Made by a program: the position numbers and the translations under genes
NCBI GenBank assembly: GCA_964540965.1
Contig: CAZIOT010000010.1
Coordinates: forward strand, 1 to 64,000
DNA length: 64,000 bases
Reading direction: 5' to 3'
Source: JADYZU01 sp964540965
Lineage (GTDB): Bacteria; Pseudomonadota; Alphaproteobacteria; Rhodobacterales; Rhodobacteraceae
Notes under the pieces: generated by a model
What the model was told of the DNA's origin: nothing
What the model saw: the letters and a program-made list of their open reading frames with translations, nothing else
Databases searched by the model: none
In this document: positions 37,199 through 43,402 of the stretch, in pieces
Layout: every line of letters starts with the position of its first letter
Position numbering within the stretch: the first letter of the stretch is position 1

Positions 37199-37588
37199 CT
37201 AGCGCAGAAGCTGCCCGATCTGCGTCCCCGCCGCGATCTGTTCGCGGCCGACGGCGCAATAGCTCTCCCAGTCGCCCTCGACCCCGCCAAGATCGCGCAG
37301 CCGCTGCCGCGCCACGGACTCCAGCCGGTTTTTCTCGGCGCGGTCGTCCAGATAGGCGTCGATCTCGGCATCGGAATAGCCCAGATCGCCGGCCCGGTCG
37401 CGCAGCCCGTTCAGGAAGGACACGCCACGCAGAAGGCGCGCGTTGATGGAATCGCATTTGTCGCCGATCTCGTAGGCGATGGCGGCGGCGATCAGCCCCT
37501 CGGAAATCTCGGTCTGGTCCTTGAGCGGCACCAGCGCAAGCGCCGGCGTGGCAAGGATCAGGGCAAGGGGGATGAAACGGCGGATCAT
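37199..37588 (-). CDS. Exported DUF5333-like protein
   Basis: A 129-residue protein with a signal peptide (FIPLALILATPALA). The mature part is mostly helical: DQTEISEGLIAAAIAYEIGDKCDSINARLLRGVSFLNGLRDRAGDLGYSDAEIDAYLDD, then SYCAVGREQIAAGTQIGQLLR. Two Cys (GDKCD, SYCAV) could form one disulfide. From memory this fits DUF5333, a Rhodobacterales family encoded beside nuo genes, but I could not check. Function unknown. The GCTATTCAATAGC palindrome lies 66 bp upstream. Confidence 0.72.
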   Translation of the reverse strand: MIRRFIPLALILATPALALVPLKDQTEISEGLIAAAIAYEIGDKCDSINARLLRGVSFLNGLRDRAGDLGYSDAEIDAYLDDRAEKNRLESVARQRLRDLGGVEGDWESYCAVGREQIAAGTQIGQLLR

Positions 37589-37653
37589 GGCATGTCCTTC
37601 TGGCGGGAACGGGGGCTGCTCACCCCTTGCGCCTGAATCGGGCAGGAGCGGGT

Positions 37654-37666
37654 GCTATTCAATAGC
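37654..37666. promoter_or_regulatory. GCTATTCAATAGC palindrome, site 2
   Basis: An exact second copy of the 13-base palindrome at 16371-16383, with one more matching base on each side. It sits 66 bp upstream of the exported DUF5333-like gene (minus strand), much as site 1 sits 73 bp upstream of a minus-strand lipoprotein gene. This suggests an internal control point within the nuo cluster. Confidence 0.4.
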
Positions 37667-37743
37667 GCCGCCCCGCGCGCCCCCCCCTCGGGCATCAAAT
37701 CGCCGGCATTGCGGCAGGGGGCGCGGCGCGACGGGGGGCGCGG

Positions 37744-37971
37744 CTAGCGCCGCTTGTCGCGCGACGGGGCGATGCCGCGCAGCGCCTTGCGCAGGAATGC
37801 AACGCCAAGCACGAGGCCCAGCAGGGCCAGCACCACCGCCGGCGCCCAGGCCCAGACCGGGGCGGTGCCGGCCCGCGCCGAGGCGATGGTGAACCAGGCG
37901 CAGGGCAGCGTCACCACGAGCGCAATCAGCGCGGCGGCGAGGCTGGCAAGACCGTCGAGGATCCGCGTCAT
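37744..37971 (-). CDS. Small two-helix membrane protein
   Basis: A 75-residue protein with two hydrophobic helices (LASLAAALIALVVTLPCAWFTIA and APAVVLALLGLVLGVAFL) and a basic C-terminus (RKALRGIAPSRDKRR), so both ends are probably cytosolic. No family recognised. Its ATG overlaps the stop of the preceding lipoprotein gene by four bases. The open frame upstream of this ATG is not conserved in character. Confidence 0.6.
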   Translation of the reverse strand: MTRILDGLASLAAALIALVVTLPCAWFTIASARAGTAPVWAWAPAVVLALLGLVLGVAFLRKALRGIAPSRDKRR

Positions 37972-38381
37972 GCCGCCTCGGCGCAATCGGTGTAAAAGAC
38001 ATGTTCGCCGGTGGCATCGTCGAATCGCACCACCACGTCGCGCCAGCCCGGCCGAACTGCCGCGCCGTGTTCGGAACACCACTGGGCGACGGCATCGGTC
38101 GCGGTCTGCCGGTTCGCCACGCCGCCGATGCGGATCGCCGGTCCGGTGTCAGGGAAAGTCGCGTCTGCCGGCACCGCCAGCCCCCCGTCGGGCAGGCGGA
38201 TCAGCGCCGCAGGGTCAAGCGACGGGGTTGGTTCATTCCTCACCACACGGATCGGATAGGTCGCGCCAAGATAGCTCACCTGTCCGGACAGCCAGGGCGG
38301 ATCGCCCGGCATCGGGACGAAGATGAAACCGCAGCCCGCGAGGGGAAGCGCGAGGGCTGCGGCAAGGGCGATGCGGCGCAT
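37968..38381 (-). CDS. Putative lipoprotein between nuoF and nuoG
   Basis: A 137-residue product with a strong GGAGG ribosome site before ATG 38381 and a lipoprotein signal (AAALALPLAGCGF, Cys17). The mature part has GQVSYLGATYPIRVVRN, a two-Cys arrangement (AQWCSEHG and FYTDCAEAA) and no known domain. It overlaps the next small membrane protein gene. Function unknown. Confidence 0.68.
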   Translation of the reverse strand: MRRIALAAALALPLAGCGFIFVPMPGDPPWLSGQVSYLGATYPIRVVRNEPTPSLDPAALIRLPDGGLAVPADATFPDTGPAIRIGGVANRQTATDAVAQWCSEHGAAVRPGWRDVVVRFDDATGEHVFYTDCAEAA

Positions 38382-38431
38382 GGAACCTCCGTCGGGTTGC
38401 CGCCCGATCAAAGCCCAGCCGCCGCCGGGGA

Positions 38432-38881
38432 TCAAGGTGCCGCGGGTCCGTCAAGCGCCGGACAGGAGGCGATGGGGAACAGGGCTTCGCTCCGGTCGGC
38501 GTCATAAGTGCCGCGGTGCACCTCGAACCCGGCGGCAATGCCCTGATCCTCGGTCAGGCCGCAGACGGCATAGACGGCGCGGGCCGCGAGCGCCCGTTCG
38601 CCCAGGGCGGTGCCGCTGACGACGACCGCCGGTTCACCCTGCCCGCGCACCGGCAGCGGTGCCTCGGGCGTGACCGAGATGCCGTTTTCGCCAAGGGCAT
38701 TGATCGGCAGCGACACCGGAAAGGTCTCGGCCGAGCGGCGGACGGTCATGGCGCGGCCGTCCAGCGTGACCTCGTGCCCCGGCGCGCGCGGGGCCGAACC
38801 GCCCGGGACCACGATGGGCAGAAAGCAGCCCGACAGCATCAGCGTCATGGGCAGGACAGCGGCAAGGGACAGGACACGCAT
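38432..38881 (-). CDS. Putative lipoprotein between nuoF and nuoG (second)
   Basis: A 149-residue protein with lipoprotein signal LPMTLMLSGCFLP (Cys19). It is similar in layout to the next lipoprotein downstream: an opening GHEVTLDGRAMTVRR, a middle of strand-like segments, a Cys in YAVCGLTEDQG, and one near the end (IASCPALDG). The two may be distant paralogues, each with anchored N-terminus and one later Cys pair. No known domain recognised. Confidence 0.65.
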   Translation of the reverse strand: MRVLSLAAVLPMTLMLSGCFLPIVVPGGSAPRAPGHEVTLDGRAMTVRRSAETFPVSLPINALGENGISVTPEAPLPVRGQGEPAVVVSGTALGERALAARAVYAVCGLTEDQGIAAGFEVHRGTYDADRSEALFPIASCPALDGPAAP

Positions 38882-38972
38882 GGGACACTCGGCTTGACTG
38901 TTTCCGGAACAGAAACGGTTCCCCCGACCCCGCACAAGGGGGAAGCTCACGTTTTCGTTCCCTGCAACAGTG

Positions 38973-39305
38973 CTAGTCCGACGCCTCGCACCAGGCGAAC
39001 AGCGTCCACATCTGCCGGTCGGGGTCGAATTCCGCCTCGGCACCATCGGCCTCTGCCAGGATGCCGCCCTGCCCGCTGCAATACGCGCCGGCGGCCTCAC
39101 GCGCGGCGGGCAGGTCATCCGCCGTCAGCGGCGCCTCGGGCCGGGTCACGTCAAGGGTCAGGACCGCGCCATAGACCCGCGTGACCGAGCCATCGGCCTC
39201 GGTGATCCAGGTTTCATAGTCCCGACCGCCCGCCACCACCTCGAACGCCTGGGCGGTCGCGGGAACAAGCGCGAGCAGGACAAGGACCAAAGCGCGGGGG
39301 AACAT
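38973..39305 (-). CDS. Small exported protein between nuoF and nuoG
   Basis: A 110-residue product with a signal peptide (ALVLVLLALVPATAQA). The mature part, FEVVAGGRDYETWITEADGSVTRVYGAVLTL and so on, has one Cys pair (AGAYCSGQG and FAWCEASD at the end). ATG 39305 has an AAAGG site in front; a TTG six codons earlier is an alternative. It shares the small, exported, two-Cys plan of its neighbours. Function unknown. Confidence 0.62.
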   Translation of the reverse strand: MFPRALVLVLLALVPATAQAFEVVAGGRDYETWITEADGSVTRVYGAVLTLDVTRPEAPLTADDLPAAREAAGAYCSGQGGILAEADGAEAEFDPDRQMWTLFAWCEASD

Positions 39306-39438
39306 CGGCGTGACCTTTCGCAAGCGGCGCAGCGCGGATGAGGCGGCGCTGCACCCGGACCATACCGCGGCAGGCCCGCGGGCGGTGTCACAGATGCGCT
39401 AGCCGGCCTGCGCGCGCGCCGCCCCTGGGGTCAGTGCC

Positions 39439-39852
39439 TCAGGTCAGCGCGGCGATGACCGTCAGCACAACCAGCACCAGCGCGATGATCGTGGCCACGA
39501 GGTGGATCATGCTTCTCAGGCTGCCACCGCGCGCCATCGGACCACCGCGGACATAGACCACGATATGGCCGATCCGCGCCGCCAGATAGATCCAGCACAG
39601 CACCGACAAGAGGCCGGCGCCGACCCCGGCCATCATCGCCAGCACCGCCAGCGCAACAAATCCGGGGATCGATTCGACGGCGTTCAGATGCGCCCGGTCG
39701 ATGCGGAACAGCGGGTTGTCGTCGCGGGCGTCGGCAACCGGCCCGCTGACGAGGCCGGCCTTGCCCTTTTGCATTCCCGACAGGGTGGCCATGACCACCG
39801 GAATGGCGCAGGTCAGCGCCAGCGCCGCAACGGCGCCGCCATAGATTTCCAT
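39439..39852 (-). CDS. MAPEG family membrane protein
   Basis: A 137-residue protein with four hydrophobic helices and the MAPEG-like segment DNPLFRIDRAHLNAVESIPGFVALAVLA, followed by ARIGHIVVYVRG. MAPEG proteins in eukaryotes handle glutathione and eicosanoids; bacterial members are mostly uncharacterised. It lies inside the nuo cluster, 80 bp after nuoF on the same strand. Any link to complex I is unproven. Confidence 0.82.
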   Translation of the reverse strand: MEIYGGAVAALALTCAIPVVMATLSGMQKGKAGLVSGPVADARDDNPLFRIDRAHLNAVESIPGFVALAVLAMMAGVGAGLLSVLCWIYLAARIGHIVVYVRGGPMARGGSLRSMIHLVATIIALVLVVLTVIAALT

Positions 39853-39932
39853 CCGTCCCCTCCGCTGCCGGTGTCTCCGGCTTTTCTCGCGATGACCCTA
39901 CATGAACCGGGCCGCGTGGCGAGGGGGGAAAT

Positions 39933-41219
39933 CTACTCGGCCGCCACCGCATAGCCCTTGGCGTTCTTCAGATGCGCCTCGAGCTCGTCGCGGAAATTGC
40001 GGATCAGGCCCTGGATCGGCCAGGCGGCGGCATCGCCGAGCGCGCAGATCGTATGGCCCTCGACCTGCTTGGTCACGTCCATCAGCATGTCGATTTCCTC
40101 GACCGCCGCCTCGCACTTCACCATCCGCTCCATGACCCGCATCATCCAGCCGGTGCCTTCGCGGCAGGGGGTGCACTGGCCGCAGCTTTCGTGCTTGTAG
40201 AATTTCGACAGCCGCCAGATCGCCTTCACCATGTCGACCGACTGGTCCATGACGATGACGGCGGCGGTGCCCAGACCCGACCGCTTTTCGCGCAGCCAGT
40301 CGAAATCCATGATCGCCTCTTCCATCGTCTCGGCCCGCAGCGCGGGCACCGACGACCCGCCGGGGATCACCGCCTTGAGGTTCTTCCAGCCGCCGCGGAT
40401 GCCGCCGCAATGCTTGTCGATCAGTTCCTTGAACGGAATCGACATCGCCTCTTCGACGACGCAGGGGTTGTTCACATGGCCCGAGATGGCGAACAGCTTG
40501 GTCCCCGAGTTGTTCTGCCGGCCGAACCCAGCAAACCACGACGCGCCGCGGCGCAGGATGGTCGGGGCGACGGCGATGCTTTCGACATTGTTCACCGTGG
40601 TCGGGCAGCCATAAAGGCCCGATCCGGCGGGGAACGGCGGCTTCATCCGCGGCATCCCCTTCTTGCCTTCCAGCGATTCCAGCAGCGCGGTTTCCTCGCC
40701 GCAGATATAGGCGCCAGCGCCGTGGTGCAGATACAGGTCGAAATCCCAGCCCGAGCCGCAGGCATTCCGCCCGATCAGCCCGGCGTCATAGGCTTCGTCG
40801 ATGGCGCGTTGCAGCGCCTCTTTCTCGCGGATGTATTCGCCGCGGATATAGATATAGGCGGCATGTGCCCCCATCGCGAACGAGGCGATCAGGCATCCCT
40901 CGACCAGCGTATGCGGGTCGTGGCGCATGATTTCCCGGTCCTTGCAGGTGCCGGGTTCGGATTCGTCGGCATTGACCACAAGATAAGCCGGCCGGCCGTC
41001 GGATTCCTTGGGCATGAAGGACCATTTCATCCCCGTGGGGAACCCGGCGCCACCGCGGCCGCGCAGGCCGGATGCCTTCATCTCGGACACGATCCAGTCG
41101 CGGCCCTTGCCGAGGATCTCTTTCGTCCCGTCCCAATGGCCGCGGGCCATGGCGCCGGCCAATGTCCGGTCGTGCATCCCGTAGATGTTGGTAAAGATGC
41201 GGTCCTGATCCTTGAGCAT
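39933..41219 (-). CDS. nuoF: NADH-quinone oxidoreductase subunit F
   Basis: NuoF binds NADH and FMN and holds cluster N3. The 428-residue product has the dinucleotide/FMN segment SGLRGRGGAGFPTGMKWSFM, the NADEsEPGTCKDREI stretch (NADESEPGTCKD), AYICGEETALLESLEG, and the N3 motif ESCGQCTPCREG with the fourth Cys in HTICALGD. Length and order match Nqo1 of Paracoccus. It begins the run of small genes between nuoF and nuoG. Confidence 0.97.
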   Translation of the reverse strand: MLKDQDRIFTNIYGMHDRTLAGAMARGHWDGTKEILGKGRDWIVSEMKASGLRGRGGAGFPTGMKWSFMPKESDGRPAYLVVNADESEPGTCKDREIMRHDPHTLVEGCLIASFAMGAHAAYIYIRGEYIREKEALQRAIDEAYDAGLIGRNACGSGWDFDLYLHHGAGAYICGEETALLESLEGKKGMPRMKPPFPAGSGLYGCPTTVNNVESIAVAPTILRRGASWFAGFGRQNNSGTKLFAISGHVNNPCVVEEAMSIPFKELIDKHCGGIRGGWKNLKAVIPGGSSVPALRAETMEEAIMDFDWLREKRSGLGTAAVIVMDQSVDMVKAIWRLSKFYKHESCGQCTPCREGTGWMMRVMERMVKCEAAVEEIDMLMDVTKQVEGHTICALGDAAAWPIQGLIRNFRDELEAHLKNAKGYAVAAE

Positions 41220-41251
41220 CCGCCCATCCCCTTCGCGCGGCCGGTCCGGCC

Positions 41252-41479
41252 TCAGCTATCGCCCCGGCGCAAGCGCCAGATCCTGTATGTCACCACCAGC
41301 GCCCAGACGAAAGCGGCCAAAGCCGCGAAATCGAACAGGTACGCCCAGCGTGCCGCCCAACCGAAATGCCCGCCGAGCGCCTGCATCAGCAGCCATAGAA
41401 CCATGGTCCCGGCGATCACCAGCCCGGCCAGCCGGGCTTGCCGGGCGATCCTGCGGTCGGTGTCGGTCGGGCCGGCCAT
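41252..41479 (-). CDS. Small two-helix membrane protein (DUF5337-like)
   Basis: A 75-residue protein with two membrane helices (AGLVIAGTMVLWLLMQALGG and YLFDFAALAAFVWALVVTY) and an Arg-rich end. I recall DUF5337 as a Rhodobacterales family of this size placed between nuoE and nuoF, and this gene is there, four bases after nuoE. The assignment is from memory. Function unknown; a role as a complex I assembly or accessory peptide is speculative. Confidence 0.7.
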   Translation of the reverse strand: MAGPTDTDRRIARQARLAGLVIAGTMVLWLLMQALGGHFGWAARWAYLFDFAALAAFVWALVVTYRIWRLRRGDS

Positions 41480-41483
41480 CGCC

Positions 41484-42872
41484 CTAGTAATCGTTGGTCT
41501 TGGCGCGCAGGCGGAACGCCTCGAGCCCCTCGGCGCCGATGATCCGCGCCTGCGACACCCAGCGGTCGCGGGTCACGCGGCCACGGAAGCCCTTGAGATT
41601 GCTGTCCATCCAGGCGACTTCCTCGGGGCCCCAGCCGGCAATCTGGTCAAAGTGGAAGATGCCGAGGTCGTGGCACAGGTTTTCCAGCACGGGCCCGATG
41701 CCCTCGATTTCCTTCAGGTTGTCGCCGCCGCCTTCGCGCGGCGCGGCCAGTGCGGCCGGGCGGGTGCCGGGGCCGGCGGCCGGGTTCGCCGCACGGGCCG
41801 CAGCCGAAGCGGCGGTTTTCGGCGCCGCGGCATCGGCGCCTTCGCCGGCGGCCTGCCCGGTCGCGGGCGTCAGTGCTGCCGGCTGGCCGCCGGTCGCCTC
41901 GCCCGTTGCCGCGGCAACGGCGCCGCTTTCCCCGGGCGTCGGTGCGGCGCGCAGGTCGGCCGCCCCGGCGGGCGGCGACGGCGGGGTCTTGCTCTTGTCG
42001 GCCTCGCCCGCGGCCTCGACCGCGCGCGGCGCCGGGGTGGCCTCGGCAGACGCCTCTTTCGGCGGGCGCGGCTTGGCCACCGGCTTGACCCCGCGGGCGT
42101 GATCGGGCTTGTCCGACCCGATATCGCCCCGGGAGGCGCCCTTGGCCACCGGCACCTTGCCCGAGCCTTCGATCCACGGCGTCACCAGCGGCACCTCGGT
42201 TCCGTCGATGCGCTTGACGGTGTCGCCGATCTCGGTGGCCAGCGCCACGCTCGCGTTGTACTGCGTCCGCCCGCTTTCGTATTGCGTCAGCGCCGTCAGC
42301 CCCTTGAGCGGTTCGGCGGCGTAACGGCCGTTCTGCGGCCCCGGCACCGGCACCCGGCCGGCCAGAAGCTCGTCAAGGATGCCTTCCAGCTTTTCCGGCG
42401 TCAGATCCTCGTAATAATCCTTGCCGATCTGCACCATCGGCGCGTTGGTGCAGGCGCCCAGGCATTCGACCTCTTCCCAGGAAAACCGGCCGTCGTCGGA
42501 CAGTTCATGGGCATGGGCGGCGATGCGGTTCTTGCAGACCGCGACCAGATCCTCGGCGCCCATGATCATGCAGGACAGGGTGCCGCAGACCTGCACATGC
42601 GCCAGGCTGCCGACCGGCTGCAACTGGAACATGAAATAGAAGGTCGCGACCTCGAGCGCGCGGATATAGGCCATGCCCAGCATGTCGGCGACATGTTCGA
42701 TGGCCGGCCGCGTCAGCCAGCCTTCCTGTTCCTGCGCCCGCCACAGCAGCGGGATGATCGCACTGGCCTGACGGCCCTCGGGGTATTTGCGGATCTGCGC
42801 CTCGGCCCAGGCCCGGTTGTCCGGGGTATAGGCAAAACTGGCGGGCTGGTCGGGGTGGAGTCTGCGCAGCAT
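41484..42872 (-). CDS. nuoE: NADH-quinone oxidoreductase subunit E with long C-terminal extension
   Basis: NuoE carries the 2Fe-2S cluster N1a. The first about 200 residues are the normal subunit, with the four Cys in VCGTLSCMIMG and ECLGACTNAPM plus the thioredoxin-like fold. The protein then runs to 462 residues instead of the usual 160-240. An Ala/Pro/Gly-rich linker (about 245-380) leads to a C-terminal domain (LKEIEGIGPVLENLCHDLGIFHFDQIAGW, GRVTRDRWVSQARIIG) that looks like a helix-hairpin-helix or L21-extension-type module. The extension appears in frame and intact. Confidence 0.93.
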   Translation of the reverse strand: MLRRLHPDQPASFAYTPDNRAWAEAQIRKYPEGRQASAIIPLLWRAQEQEGWLTRPAIEHVADMLGMAYIRALEVATFYFMFQLQPVGSLAHVQVCGTLSCMIMGAEDLVAVCKNRIAAHAHELSDDGRFSWEEVECLGACTNAPMVQIGKDYYEDLTPEKLEGILDELLAGRVPVPGPQNGRYAAEPLKGLTALTQYESGRTQYNASVALATEIGDTVKRIDGTEVPLVTPWIEGSGKVPVAKGASRGDIGSDKPDHARGVKPVAKPRPPKEASAEATPAPRAVEAAGEADKSKTPPSPPAGAADLRAAPTPGESGAVAAATGEATGGQPAALTPATGQAAGEGADAAAPKTAASAAARAANPAAGPGTRPAALAAPREGGGDNLKEIEGIGPVLENLCHDLGIFHFDQIAGWGPEEVAWMDSNLKGFRGRVTRDRWVSQARIIGAEGLEAFRLRAKTNDY

Positions 42873-42920
42873 CGGAATGTCCGGGGATCTGGGTGGCGCG
42901 ATGGGCGCGCCGCCTGGGGT

Positions 42921-43268
42921 TTAGACGCAATTGTCCGAAAGGATGCGGATCGTGCCCGAGGCCGCAACCTCGGCCCTGCCCTCGGCGGCAAGCTGCGGCA
43001 CAAGCTCGCGCACCTCGGCCTGGGTCAGATTGGCGCGCAAGAGGATCGCGCCGGCGTTTTCGGCGGTCAGCAGGCAGCCGTTCTGTTCGATGGCGGTGAC
43101 CAGCCGGTCCCTGGGCGGCGCCGGCGGCGGCAGGACAGCAGGCAGCGGTTCGACGGCGGGCACGACCGGCGCCGGGTTCGACACCGGCGGCAGCACCGCG
43201 GTGCAGCCGGCCATCAGGGCCAGGGACAGGACCGCGGCAAGGCCGGCGGGGATCGTGGCTCGGGTCAT
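42921..43268 (-). CDS. Lipoprotein carrying one two-Cys repeat unit
   Basis: A 115-residue product with lipoprotein signal LALMAGCTAVL and a Pro-rich spacer. It then has a single about 62-residue domain: DRLVTAIEQNGCLLTAENAGAILLRANLTQAEVRELVPQLAAEGRAEVAASGTIRILSDNCV. The spacing of the two Cys, the Ala/Leu heptad-like pattern and the closing strand match one unit of the large repeat protein just upstream. The two genes look like a membrane-tethered single unit and a soluble multi-unit form of the same fold. ATG 43268 begins the signal. Confidence 0.7.
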   Translation of the reverse strand: MTRATIPAGLAAVLSLALMAGCTAVLPPVSNPAPVVPAVEPLPAVLPPPAPPRDRLVTAIEQNGCLLTAENAGAILLRANLTQAEVRELVPQLAAEGRAEVAASGTIRILSDNCV

Positions 43269-43402
43269 CGCGTCACCTCCGGGCACGGGCGGGACACAAC
43301 GCAGCCCCGCGATACGGGGCTGGTTTGGGCCTTTCGCCCGCGATTGTCCAGTCCCGCCGGGCACGCGCCGCTGCGCCGCGGCAAAAAGCGCCACGCCGCC
43401 GG

